Shown in pieces: positions 53,254 to 61,954 of a DNA stretch of 64,000 bases. The notes below the pieces were generated by a model that did no database searches, was not told where the DNA came from, and worked only from the letters and a program-made list of their open reading frames with translations. This DNA is from Burkholderia pyrrocinia (GTDB taxonomy: Bacteria > Pseudomonadota > Gammaproteobacteria > Burkholderiales > Burkholderiaceae): contig NZ_CP094459.1 of the NCBI RefSeq assembly GCF_022809715.1, positions 1,116,001-1,180,000 of the forward strand, given 5' to 3'. The stretch's first letter is position 1; the number at the start of each line of letters is the position of its first letter. A program made the position numbers and the translations under genes.

Positions 53254-54332
53254 CGAATCTGATTGAGATCGAGCGATGGGAGGACGGCATCTATCAGCTC
53301 GAAACGTCGGACCCCGTTGTCGGCGGACCGGACGGAATCGACAACCTGCAGGCGAAGCAGCTCGCGAACCGCTCGCGCTATCTGAAGAGGGCGATCGAGT
53401 CGGGACAAAGTAACTTGGACGCTCACACTGCGGCAGTTGATCCGCATCCGCAGTATGCGACGCATGCTGATCTCGCGGAGAAGGTCGCCGCGCTGGTCGC
53501 CCAGTCACCCGAAACACTCGACACATTGAGTGAGCTGGCGAAGGCGCTTGGCAACGACCCGAACTTCGCGACGACGATAACTTCCGCGCTCGCACTGAAG
53601 GCACCGATCGATTCGCCGGTTCTGACTGGAGCGCCGAAGGGACCGACGCCGCCGCAGTTCGACAGCAGCACGCGACTGGCAACGATGGCTGCGTTACAGC
53701 GGGCGCTTGGTAGCGCTTCGAGCATGAAGACGGCCGGCGCTCCGGTAATTATGGACGTGACATATGCCGGGGCCGACGTTGTTCTGTACGGCAATTCCGG
53801 ACCATTCACCCAGGTGCTTCCGGCTGTCAGCACGTATCCGTCCGGAGTCGGCATGCGGTTCTATAACGCATCCGCCTATCCAGTCACGATTCAGACGGCT
53901 GGAAACGACAAGTTTTCAGCTTTGGGGGGCTCGATAACGTCGATCGTGGTGGGAGCGGGGGACAACCTTTCCATCTCGGCCTACGGACCGGGTAATTGGG
54001 AAGTGATGGGCGGTTCGACCGGGTTGCAGTGGAGTTCGCTGTTCGGGGCGTCGCTTGCCCCAAACGGCTATCAGAAGCTGCCGAGCGGATTGATTATCCA
54101 GTGGGGAGGGATTGTCACCTCGTCCGCTGGGTATACGACGTGGACGTTTCCAATCGCATTTCCGTCGAGGCCATTTCACATTTGCGCGCAGGCACAGCTA
54201 TCCAATAACACGCAGGTGGTAACCGGCGTCAATCTCGGTAGTTACACCCGATCCGGCGTTCCAGTGGCGTCGTTCGCCAACGGCACGTCTTACTCCGAGA
54301 TTGCCCTGTCGATGCTCGCAATCGGCATATGA
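53250..54332 (+). CDS. Tail fibre protein H
   Basis: ATG 53250 overlaps the stop of gene I and gives 360 residues. The N-terminal anchor (ERWEDGIYQLETSDPVVGGPDGIDNLQAKQLANR) is of the P2/pyocin type. A middle part with TLSELAKALGNDPNFATT repeats a shaft motif, and the C-terminus NGYQKLPSGLIIQWGG is a gp53-like receptor-binding domain. It sets host range with the assembly protein encoded next. Confidence 0.93.
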   Translation: MTNLIEIERWEDGIYQLETSDPVVGGPDGIDNLQAKQLANRSRYLKRAIESGQSNLDAHTAAVDPHPQYATHADLAEKVAALVAQSPETLDTLSELAKALGNDPNFATTITSALALKAPIDSPVLTGAPKGPTPPQFDSSTRLATMAALQRALGSASSMKTAGAPVIMDVTYAGADVVLYGNSGPFTQVLPAVSTYPSGVGMRFYNASAYPVTIQTAGNDKFSALGGSITSIVVGAGDNLSISAYGPGNWEVMGGSTGLQWSSLFGASLAPNGYQKLPSGLIIQWGGIVTSSAGYTTWTFPIAFPSRPFHICAQAQLSNNTQVVTGVNLGSYTRSGVPVASFANGTSYSEIALSMLAIGI

Positions 54333-54345
54333 AGGAGCTTGACCT

Positions 54346-54801
54346 ATGGGACAAAAATTCGCAGCCTTTGACGTTCAAGGCAACATCACAGCGTTTTACG
54401 ACTTCATCGACAGCCCGCCCCCGGCGGATGCAAAAGTTGTCGAGATATCTGACGACGAATGGCGTGCTGCGGTTGAAGCGCCATCACATGGGAAACGCGC
54501 GACGCTCGACGAAATAATGCGGGTCGTTTTGGTCGATCCGCCCGCACCAACCCGAGCTGCAGTTGCGCTTGCCAAACGCATGGAGCGCGACGTGGCGCTG
54601 CACGCGACAGACTGGCTCGTCTCTCGACATCAAGACGAACAACTGCTTGGCGACGGAACGTCCCTCACGGCGGATCAATTTGCGGCGCTGCTGCGTTATC
54701 GGCAGTCGCTCCGGGAAGCCAGCGATCTTCCGGGCTGGCCGCACACTGATCTGCCACCTCCACCGCTGTTCGCGGCTGCCCAGCCCAAGGCGACGGCGTA
54801 A
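54346..54801 (+). CDS. Tail fibre assembly protein G
   Basis: The 151-residue protein begins MGQKFAAFDVQGNITAFYDFIDSPPP and has LRYRQSLREASDLPGWPHTDLPPPP, the C-terminal block common to tail-fibre assembly chaperones. It follows the fibre gene by 13 bases. Confidence 0.9.
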   Translation: MGQKFAAFDVQGNITAFYDFIDSPPPADAKVVEISDDEWRAAVEAPSHGKRATLDEIMRVVLVDPPAPTRAAVALAKRMERDVALHATDWLVSRHQDEQLLGDGTSLTADQFAALLRYRQSLREASDLPGWPHTDLPPPPLFAAAQPKATA

Positions 54802-54827
54802 CGCGACTTTCGATTCATCCCTATGTG

Positions 54828-54855
54828 AGGCCGCTCAAATTGAGCGGCCTTTCTA
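54828..54855 (+). terminator. Terminator between G and the sheath gene
   Basis: AGGCCGCTCA at 54828-54837 pairs with TGAGCGGCCT at 54841-54850, followed by TTCTATTT. It ends the baseplate/fibre block. Confidence 0.75.
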
Positions 54856-54879
54856 TTTGTAGCTTTCTCGGAGATCTGA

Positions 54880-56049
54880 ATGGCTGCTACTTCTTTCTAT
54901 CACGGCGTGACGACCGTGTTGGTCGACACGGGGCCGCGCACGATCGCGGTGCCGTCGACGTCGGTTGTCGGAATCGCCGACACCTACACGCCGGGCGCGG
55001 ACCTCGTCGCACCGAACGTGCCCGTGCGGATCACCAGCGAATACGATGCGGTTGCGGCATTCGGCGAGACCAGCGCGATCACGCGCGCGATTCAGGGCAT
55101 CTACAAGCAGAGCAAGACGGTCATGGTAGCGGTCGGCGTCCCGGCCGATCAGACCGACGCCGAGCTGACGTCCGCGATCATCGGTGGCGTGTCGACCGGC
55201 GGTGCACGCACCGGCATGCAGGCGCTGCTCGACGGCAAATCGCTATTCGACCTGAAGCCGCGGTTGCTGATCGCGCCGGGACACACGTCGAAGCAGCCGG
55301 TCGCCACGGCGGCCGACTCGCTCGCCGCGAAGTTGCGCGCGATCGCGATCATCGACGGTCCGAACAAGACCGACGAGGACGCGATTGCATATGCGAAAAA
55401 CTTCGGCAGCAAGCGTCTGTACATGGTCGACCCCGGTGTGCGGTATTGGGACACGGCGAAAAACGCCGACGTCGACGCACCGGCATCGTCGTACGCTGCG
55501 GGTCTCTTCTGCCAGACTGATGCGGCGATCGGCTTCTGGGCGTCGCCGTCGAACAAGGAGATCGTCGGGATCAGCGGCACGAAGCGGCCGATCGAATTCC
55601 TCGACGGCGACGAGACCTGCCGCGCGAACTTGCTGAACAACTCATTCATCACGACGATCATCCGCGACGGCGGTTATCGCCTGTGGGGGAACCGGACGCT
55701 GTCGGCTGATCAGAAGTGGTCGTTCGTGACACGCGTACGCACGCTCGACATCGTGATGGATGCGGTGCAGGCAGGCCACAAGTGGGCAGTCGATCGAGGC
55801 ATTACCGCGACGTACGTCAAGGACGTCACCGAGGGGCTGCAGGCTTTCATGCGCGATCTGCGTGCGCAGGGGGCGATTATCAACTTCGAGGTGTATCCGG
55901 ATCCGAAGCTCAATTCGGCGTCGCAGCTCGAACAGGGCAAGGTGTACTGGAACATCCGCTTCACGGACGTTCCGCCCGCAGAAAACCCGATCTTCCGCTT
56001 TGAAGTCACGAACGAGTGGTTGACGGAAGTTCTCGACACGCAATCGTAA
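54880..56049 (+). CDS. Tail sheath protein FI
   Basis: The 389-residue protein forms the contractile sheath. Segments typical of FI are SFYHGVTTVLVDTGPRTIAVPSTSVVGIADT, SPSNKEIVGISGTKRPIEF and RLWGNRTLSADQKWSFVTRVRTLDIV. Length and order fit P2 FI. Confidence 0.96.
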   Translation: MAATSFYHGVTTVLVDTGPRTIAVPSTSVVGIADTYTPGADLVAPNVPVRITSEYDAVAAFGETSAITRAIQGIYKQSKTVMVAVGVPADQTDAELTSAIIGGVSTGGARTGMQALLDGKSLFDLKPRLLIAPGHTSKQPVATAADSLAAKLRAIAIIDGPNKTDEDAIAYAKNFGSKRLYMVDPGVRYWDTAKNADVDAPASSYAAGLFCQTDAAIGFWASPSNKEIVGISGTKRPIEFLDGDETCRANLLNNSFITTIIRDGGYRLWGNRTLSADQKWSFVTRVRTLDIVMDAVQAGHKWAVDRGITATYVKDVTEGLQAFMRDLRAQGAIINFEVYPDPKLNSASQLEQGKVYWNIRFTDVPPAENPIFRFEVTNEWLTEVLDTQS

Positions 56050-56059
56050 GAGGTGACTC

Positions 56060-56563
56060 ATGGTCCCGGAAACTCTCAACAACATGGCGCTGTACGTCGA
56101 CGGGCGCGGCTTTGCCGGCCGGGCGCCGGAACTCAGTCCGCCGAAGCTGAAGATCAAGACGGAAGACTATCGCGCGGGTGGTATGGACGCACCGGTCAAG
56201 ATCGATCAGGGCATGGAGGGGTTGCAGGCGGCGTTCTCGATGGGGAGTGTCGAGCGCGACGTGCTGAAATTCTTCGGCCTCGCTGATAACAACGCGTTCA
56301 ATGCGACGTTTCGCGGCGCGTTCCGCGACACGCGCGGCAAGGTGAAGTCGGTCGCGCTCATCATGCGCGGGATGTTGTCCGAATACGATCCCGGTAGCTG
56401 GAAGCCGGGTTCGACGTCGGAGCTGAAGTACACAGCCGAGCTGACGTACTACAAGGCCGAAATCGACGGCTCGGTGATCTGTGAAATCGATGTGCTCAAC
56501 ATGATCCGGATCATCGACGGCGTTGACCAGCTCGCCGACGTGCGCAAGGCGCTCGGCATGTAA
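56060..56563 (+). CDS. Tail tube protein FII
   Basis: The 167-residue protein forms the inner tube. It begins MVPETLNNMALYVDGRGFAGRAPELSPPKLKIKTEDYRAGGMDAPV, typical of FII, and ends LNMIRIIDGVDQLADVRKALGM. It lies directly after the sheath gene. Confidence 0.96.
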   Translation: MVPETLNNMALYVDGRGFAGRAPELSPPKLKIKTEDYRAGGMDAPVKIDQGMEGLQAAFSMGSVERDVLKFFGLADNNAFNATFRGAFRDTRGKVKSVALIMRGMLSEYDPGSWKPGSTSELKYTAELTYYKAEIDGSVICEIDVLNMIRIIDGVDQLADVRKALGM

Positions 56564-56614
56564 GCGCTGCGGCCGGCGGTAACGCCGGCAAAGTAACTTT
56601 CTCGATAGTTCGAG

Positions 56615-56638
56615 GGGCGGTCAGTGGACCGCCCTTTG
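56615..56638 (+). terminator. Hairpin between FII and E
   Basis: GGGCGGTC at 56615-56622 pairs with GACCGCCC at 56627-56634, then a short T-run. A CAAAGTAACTTTC palindrome lies 14 bases upstream. Confidence 0.65.
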
Positions 56639-56656
56639 TCAATTGTGAGGTGTTGA

Positions 56657-56986
56657 ATGGAAACGATGAAGGTCAAGCTGAAGTACCCCGTGGCGTTCGA
56701 CGGCGTTGTGCGCGACGAGCTGGTGATGCGGCGCCCGAAGGTGCGCGATATGCGCAGCGCGAGCAAGCAGGCGCAGGGCGACGACGAACTGCGCGAGATC
56801 GTGCTGTTTGCGGCGCTTGCCGGCGTGGCCCCCGATGACATCGAAGCAATGGACATGGTGGATTACGACACCATGCAGCGTGCGTACGAATCCTTTCGAT
56901 CCGTTCGTCCGGCTTCCAATCGAGACGGTGAAGGCGCTGGCTCGGCGACTGATGAAGGAGTACGGAACGCAGCCGCAGTCGGTTGA
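56657..56986 (+). CDS. Tail assembly chaperone E
   Basis: The 109-residue frame begins METMKVKLKYPVAFDGVVRDELVMRRPKVRDMRSA and has VAPDDIEAMDMVDYDTMQRAYESF, the conserved gpE part. After residue 80 the sequence no longer resembles gpE, whereas the downstream overlapping frame does, so the last 29 codons are probably the unshifted short form. It precedes the tape-measure gene. Confidence 0.88.
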   Translation: METMKVKLKYPVAFDGVVRDELVMRRPKVRDMRSASKQAQGDDELREIVLFAALAGVAPDDIEAMDMVDYDTMQRAYESFRSVRPASNRDGEGAGSATDEGVRNAAAVG

Positions 56987-57029
56987 CGACATGACGATCG
57001 ACGATTTGTTGTGGTGGCTGACTGATTGA
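56898..57029 (+). CDS. E' extension, expressed by ribosomal frameshift from E
   Basis: This frame encodes DPFVRLPIETVKALARRLMKEYGTQPQSVDDMTIDDLLWWLTD-type sequence with conserved chaperone character (DDLLWW end) but has no start codon or ribosome site at its 5' side. It is reached from E only by a +1 (or -2) shift. The TCC TTT CGA context at 56891-56899 allows Phe-tRNA to slip from TTT to TTC with slow CGA in the A site. P2 uses a -1 shift here, so this would differ. Confidence 0.7.
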   Translation, partial: DPFVRLPIETVKALARRLMKEYGTQPQSVDDMTIDDLLWWLTD

Positions 57030-57041
57030 GCGGAGACTGAT

Positions 57042-59459
57042 ATGGCACGCGATATTGCACTTGGCATCGTCATCGGCGGTGCGGTGTCGGCGACGCTTGG
57101 TAAGGCGTTTGCCGATACGAATTCGAAGATCACGGGATTGCGCAAAGCGGCGAGTGAACGCGGGATGTGGCAGCGGCAGATCGGCGAAACGATAAAACTG
57201 CAAGAGGAGTTTCGCCGGCTGCATCTTGCGGGTGACAGCGCGGCGGACGGGATCCGGCGCAAGCTGGACAACAACGTGCGTGCGCTGCGTGATGCCGGTT
57301 TCGAGGTGGATCGGCTCGACCGCGCGTATGCGCGGCTCGGCCGCACCGTGCGGGGGCTTGAGCTGAAGGCCGCCGGCCATGAGCGTCTGGCCGCCGGCCG
57401 CGAGGGTATGCGCAGTGCTGCCGGTGACGCAGTGAAGCTTGGCGCGGCCGTTGCGGTGCCGACCGCAGTGTCTGCGCAGTATCAGGCAATCATCCGGGAT
57501 ATCGCGATCAAGGCCGGTATCGCGCGCACCGAGCAGGAGCGCGCGATGTCCGAGCGCATCCGCCGCGACGCGCTGTCAAACGGCATGGGGCGTAACGAGC
57601 TGGCCGATGCCGTCAACCAGATGGTCGCGGCCGGGATGGACGTCGATCGTGCGATGAACTTCGGCCCGGCCGTCGCGAAATTCTCGGTGGGTCAGGGTGC
57701 GTCGAGCGTTGAGACCGCGCAGATGATTCAGGCGCTGCAGCAGAACGCGAACATCGCGGATCCCAAGGCGATGATGAAGGCGCTCGAGGCGATCGCGTAT
57801 CTCGGCAAGGAGGGCTCGTTCGAGTCTGTCGACATGGCACGTTGGTTCCCGGTGCTGTTGGCGGAGATGAAGAAGATCGGCATCACGGGGCAGGACTCGG
57901 TGACGCAGCTCGGCGCGATGCTCCAGGTCCAGATGAAGACAGCCGGCAATGCCGACGAGGCGGCGAACAACCTGAAGAACTGGTTTTCGAAGATTGGTTC
58001 GGGCGAAACGGAGCGCAACTACAAGAAAGCCGGCGTCGACTACGAAGGCAAGATGAAGGAGGCGATCGGCAAGGGCTGGTCGACGCTTGAGGCGTCGTTT
58101 GTTCTCGCGCGGGCCTACATCGAACGTGTCGATCCGAAGAAGGCTGCGCAGCTTGCAGCAGTGGCGAAGCAGCTCAACAGCGAGCTGGATCCCGCCAAGC
58201 GTCAGGCGCAGATGCGGGCCTTCGAGGACACGATGAAGACCGGCGACCTGTTCAACGACATGCAGGTCAAAGCCGCGTTGACGGCCTACATGCAGAACGC
58301 CGATCTGTACCAGAAGCTGAAGCGCAACGCGGCGGGTGCGAATGGGGAGATCGACAAGGATCTCGCCGATCGGCGTGCAACGTCGAAGCAGATCTGGAGC
58401 GAAGTCGTCCAGCAGTGGGACGACGCGATGCGCAGCATCGGCGACGCGCTGCGGCCCGTGACGGATCTTGCCGGCAAGGTCGCGAAGCGGGCGGGCGAAA
58501 CGGTGCAGCGCGCGTCGGACGCTGCACCCGGAGCGACGGCGGCGGTCGTCGGTGTCATTGGCACGGCCATTGCCGTTCGCGGCGCACGCGCTGCTTGGAA
58601 CATTGGGCGCGGGGTGTTCGACATCTTGCGCGGTGGCTGGATGGCACGACGCGGGGGCGGGGCCGCAGCGGGTGGTGGCGCAGGTGGCGGGCGGCTCGGC
58701 AAGGCCCTCGACGCATTGAGCGGTGCGGCCGGGGGCGTGCAGCGCGTGTTCGTCGTGAACCTTCCGGGCGGGGGGCTCGGTGGCGGCATCGGTGGGGCAG
58801 CAGGTGACCTGCTTGGTGACCTGGCCGGCGGTGGCTCGGGCGGTGGTCGCGTGCCGCGCGGACGTCTCGGGCGTGTCATCGGCGCGTTCCGTGCAGTCGC
58901 CGGTCGTATCGCACCGTACGCGGGGAAATTAGCCGTTGCCGGTAGTGTCCTGAAGATCGCATTCGCGGCCAAGGATGCGTATGCGGTAGCACGCAGCGAT
59001 CAGCCGTCCGCGCGCAAGGCGGAAGGGTACGCAAGCATCGGTGGCTCGCTCGCAGGGGGGATCGTCGGGGCGAAGCTCGGGGCAGGTATCGGGGCGCTCG
59101 GCGGGCCGATTGGCGTGGCGGTTGGTGGTGTTCTCGGCGGTGCGATCGGTACGTTCGCCGGTGGAAAGTTACTTGGGGCGATGGCACGGTGGGCGACGGG
59201 TTCGAAGGACGGCGACAGCGACGCGGCGAAGGCGGCCGCGAAGGTGGCGGCCGGCCCGGACTCGCCGCAGTCGCGACCGTTCAAGGTCGAGCAGCAAAAC
59301 TCGTTTGCCCCGGTGTTCCACATCAAGGTCGAGGGCGGCACGGACGCGGAGATCGCGGACAAGCTGCTCGCGCGCATCAATCCGCTGATTCAGCGAACGA
59401 TGACCGAGTCGATGGACAAGAGCAACCGGTCGGCGATGTTCGACGCACCGCATCTGTAA
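57042..59459 (+). CDS. Tail tape-measure protein T
   Basis: The 805-residue protein is largely helical, with LGLVIGGAVSATLGKAF-like IGGAVSATLGKAF near the N-terminus, long coiled regions, a Gly-rich segment around residues 540-610 (RRGGGAAAGGGAGGG) and C-terminal hydrophobic helices (GGSLAGGIVGAKLGAGIGALGGPIGVAVGG). Its length would set the tail length. It follows the E/E' chaperone genes, the standard order. Confidence 0.95.
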   Translation: MARDIALGIVIGGAVSATLGKAFADTNSKITGLRKAASERGMWQRQIGETIKLQEEFRRLHLAGDSAADGIRRKLDNNVRALRDAGFEVDRLDRAYARLGRTVRGLELKAAGHERLAAGREGMRSAAGDAVKLGAAVAVPTAVSAQYQAIIRDIAIKAGIARTEQERAMSERIRRDALSNGMGRNELADAVNQMVAAGMDVDRAMNFGPAVAKFSVGQGASSVETAQMIQALQQNANIADPKAMMKALEAIAYLGKEGSFESVDMARWFPVLLAEMKKIGITGQDSVTQLGAMLQVQMKTAGNADEAANNLKNWFSKIGSGETERNYKKAGVDYEGKMKEAIGKGWSTLEASFVLARAYIERVDPKKAAQLAAVAKQLNSELDPAKRQAQMRAFEDTMKTGDLFNDMQVKAALTAYMQNADLYQKLKRNAAGANGEIDKDLADRRATSKQIWSEVVQQWDDAMRSIGDALRPVTDLAGKVAKRAGETVQRASDAAPGATAAVVGVIGTAIAVRGARAAWNIGRGVFDILRGGWMARRGGGAAAGGGAGGGRLGKALDALSGAAGGVQRVFVVNLPGGGLGGGIGGAAGDLLGDLAGGGSGGGRVPRGRLGRVIGAFRAVAGRIAPYAGKLAVAGSVLKIAFAAKDAYAVARSDQPSARKAEGYASIGGSLAGGIVGAKLGAGIGALGGPIGVAVGGVLGGAIGTFAGGKLLGAMARWATGSKDGDSDAAKAAAKVAAGPDSPQSRPFKVEQQNSFAPVFHIKVEGGTDAEIADKLLARINPLIQRTMTESMDKSNRSAMFDAPHL

Positions 59460-59469
59460 GGGGTAGTGG

Positions 59470-60351
59470 ATGGACTTCATTTCGAGTGTGACGCAGGCGG
59501 CAATGCACGCGAGCATCGCGTCCGAACGCGTTCGGCACGTGGTGCGCGTGTTCGATCGGAACCGGAGCGCGAGTCAGAACACGGTCGACACGTTGACGAA
59601 GCTGGCGACGGGGAATCTCACGTCGGCCGCCGACATACTGCGCGGGGCGACGAGCCTGCTGTCGGTGGCGGGCGATCTGAGTCCGCAGATTGGCACGGTG
59701 ATGCGCAGCTTCTCGGCAACCGGTGCGGCCGTGAGCGGTGTGCTGAAGATGGTCGGTGGCGTCAATCATCCGGTGATCCAGTCCGCCGCGCAGTCGGTCA
59801 TGGGCGCGTTGGGAGACGCGAAAACGCAGTTCACGGCGCTGGTCGGCGAACAGACGATGGGTGCGTTGCAGTCGTTCGCGCAGACGACGGGCCTCAGTTC
59901 GGTTTTCTCCGGCCTGTTCGATAGCGCGACGTCGTCTACCCCTCATCTGCTGACGCTGTCGACGGATGACGGGGACGCGTTCCACTTCGGACTGTCGACG
60001 GCGGCCTACGACAAGCTGCGGCGTTCGACGCGCTTCAAGATTGCGTCGCAGGAGCGCTTGAATCGCGAAGAGGCGCAGCAGCCGGTGAGTCAAGGCGGCG
60101 ACACGATCACGCTGTCGGGCGTCGTGTTCCCGTCGCTCGGTGCCGGGTTCCGCCAGTTGGAGACGCTGCGCGCGATCGGCGCGAAGTTGAAGCCGGTCCA
60201 GCTGACGGCCGGCACGGGCGATGTGCTCGGGCGCTGGTATCTGCACAGCGTCGACGAAGAGCAGGAGGCGCTGATGTCGGACGGTGCGCCCCGTAAGCAA
60301 ACCTACAGCCTGGAGTTTGGCCGCTATGGCGAAGATTTTGCGAACCTCTGA
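59470..60351 (+). CDS. Tail protein U with a long N-terminal extension
   Basis: The C-terminal 135 residues resemble P2 gpU (SRFKIASQERL-like STRFKIASQERLN, DTITLSGVVFPS, RKQTYSLEFGRYGEDFANL). P2 gpU is about 159 residues, whereas this protein has 293: about 155 residues rich in Ala, Ser and Thr precede the U domain. It starts 10 bases after T. The X gene begins inside its last codons. Confidence 0.88.
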   Translation: MDFISSVTQAAMHASIASERVRHVVRVFDRNRSASQNTVDTLTKLATGNLTSAADILRGATSLLSVAGDLSPQIGTVMRSFSATGAAVSGVLKMVGGVNHPVIQSAAQSVMGALGDAKTQFTALVGEQTMGALQSFAQTTGLSSVFSGLFDSATSSTPHLLTLSTDDGDAFHFGLSTAAYDKLRRSTRFKIASQERLNREEAQQPVSQGGDTITLSGVVFPSLGAGFRQLETLRAIGAKLKPVQLTAGTGDVLGRWYLHSVDEEQEALMSDGAPRKQTYSLEFGRYGEDFANL

Positions 60352-60532
60352 CGGGGACATCCTCGACACGCTCTGCTACGCCCATTACGGGATGTTGAAG
60401 GGCACCGTCGAGGCCGTGTACGAAGCGAATCCCGGCCTCGCGCGCGAGCCGCAGCCGTTCAGGTCGGGCGTCTTGATCACGATGCCGGATCTCGACATGC
60501 CGCGCGACGAACCGATTCAACTCTGGTCGTGA
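60326..60532 (+). CDS. Tail protein X
   Basis: The 68-residue protein begins MAKILRTSDGDILDTLCYAHYG and has VYEANPGLAREPQPFRSGVLITMPD, the LysM-like pattern of gpX. The start overlaps the U gene by 26 bases. X lies between U and D, as in R-type pyocin clusters rather than P2 itself. Confidence 0.93.
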   Translation: MAKILRTSDGDILDTLCYAHYGMLKGTVEAVYEANPGLAREPQPFRSGVLITMPDLDMPRDEPIQLWS

Positions 60533-60542
60533 CGGAGGGACG

Positions 60543-61595
60543 ATGCGGGCAATTTTCCAAGTTGTCGCGAACGGCGACGACATCACGCGTGTGATTCAGG
60601 ACCGCGTGCTGCGGATCCAGACAACCGACAAACCGGGCCTTGAGGCCGACGAATGCGAGATCGAGCTGGACGACCGGGATGGCAAGGTCCGATTTCCGCC
60701 GAAGGGCGCGACGTTGAAGATCTCGCTCGGATGGGAAGGGCAGGGGCTGTCGATGCTCGGCGAGTATGCCGTCGACGAGATCGTGCTGCGCGGTCCGCCG
60801 GCGACGATCATCATCCGCGGCCGGCCGGCCAACATGCGGGCGACATCGAAGACGCAGCGCAACGGTAGTTGGACGAACGTGAAGCTGGCCGACATCGTCG
60901 GCGACGTCGCGCGGCGCAACAAATGGGTTGCCGCGTGCTCGGTCGACGCGGCGATTCCGCGCGCGGATCAGTTCGGCGAGAGTGACCTGCACTTCATCAC
61001 GCGAATCGCGCGGCAGTACGGCGCAACTGCGACGGTGAAGGCGGGCAAGCTGATCGTCGGGCCGATAGGCGGCGGCAGGAGCGCAAGCGGCAAGCCGCTG
61101 CCGGCCATCACGTTGACGCCCAACGATCTGACGGACTACGAGATCTCGTTTCCTGATCGTGCCAGCTTCGTTGCCGTACGGACGAAGGTGCACGACAAGA
61201 AAACGGGGAAGAAGATCGACCTGACGATCCCGAACCCGGACGCACCGCCGGGCGCCGCCGCTGTACATACCGAGCGCCATGCGTTCGCCAGTCCGGAGGC
61301 CGCGAAGGCTGGTGCGAAGTCGCGTCTCGAGAAGCTGAACCGGCACACCGCGCGCAGCGTGCTGCGCATGAAGGGGCGCACGGACATATCGGCCGAGAAG
61401 ACCGTGAAGCTATCTGGATTCAAGCAGGAGGCGGACGGCGATTTTCTGGTCGATTCTGTACGACACACATATGCCGGTAATGGATGGGACACGTCGGTCG
61501 AGCTGAACGCCGGCAACAAGGGCAAGGCGAAGGTCGGCCATCGCAAGAAGCCGACGAAGAAAGTCGACCTGATCGTACCGTCGCCGCCAAAGTAA
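60543..61595 (+). CDS. Tail/late-control protein D
   Basis: The 350-residue protein has the gpD pattern: LEADECEIELDDRDGKVRFPPKGATLKISLGW, NLADIVGDVARRN-like KLADIVGDVARRNKW and ESDLHFITRIARQYGATATVKAGKLIVG. It forms part of the tail hub and closes the tail module. Confidence 0.95.
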   Translation: MRAIFQVVANGDDITRVIQDRVLRIQTTDKPGLEADECEIELDDRDGKVRFPPKGATLKISLGWEGQGLSMLGEYAVDEIVLRGPPATIIIRGRPANMRATSKTQRNGSWTNVKLADIVGDVARRNKWVAACSVDAAIPRADQFGESDLHFITRIARQYGATATVKAGKLIVGPIGGGRSASGKPLPAITLTPNDLTDYEISFPDRASFVAVRTKVHDKKTGKKIDLTIPNPDAPPGAAAVHTERHAFASPEAAKAGAKSRLEKLNRHTARSVLRMKGRTDISAEKTVKLSGFKQEADGDFLVDSVRHTYAGNGWDTSVELNAGNKGKAKVGHRKKPTKKVDLIVPSPPK

Positions 61596-61617
61596 CACGC
61601 GTACATCAATTTCTGGC

Positions 61618-61655
61618 AGCCGCCTCGAGGCAACTCGGGCGGCTTTTTATTTTTG
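61618..61655 (+). terminator. Terminator after the tail module
   Basis: GCCGCC at 61619-61624 pairs with GGCGGC at 61638-61643, with CGAG/CTCG extending the stem, followed by a T-rich tract to 61655. It lies between D and the lysis genes. Confidence 0.75.
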
Positions 61656-61667
61656 TATGGGGGTGGA

Positions 61668-61952
61668 ATGCAGGACCACGAGAAAACCATTTTGGAGCTG
61701 ATCGTCATGGGCGGATTGATCGGCATCGCGAAGGTGTTGGTCGGCGGGGAGCAATTGACGCTTCGGCTCGTCGCCGGCCGTGCCGTGTTGGGGTCGGCTA
61801 CGTCGATGGTGGCCGGGCTCGCGCTGCTGCAGATTCCGGATCTGCCGCCGCTCGCGCTGCTCGGCCTTGGGAGCGCGCTCGGCATTGTGGGGTCGCAGTA
61901 CCTCGAAGTGCTGCTGCGCCGGAATGCAAAGCGCTTGTTCGGGGAGAAGTGA
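61668..61952 (+). CDS. Holin
   Basis: ATG 61668 gives 94 residues with three hydrophobic stretches (ILELIVMGGLIGIAKVLVGG, VLGSATSMVAGLALLQI, LALLGLGSALGIVGSQY) and a basic C-terminus (LLRRNAKRLF). It lies directly before the endolysin gene. Holins form the inner-membrane lesions that release the endolysin. Confidence 0.85.
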   Translation: MQDHEKTILELIVMGGLIGIAKVLVGGEQLTLRLVAGRAVLGSATSMVAGLALLQIPDLPPLALLGLGSALGIVGSQYLEVLLRRNAKRLFGEK

Positions 61953-61954
61953 AG

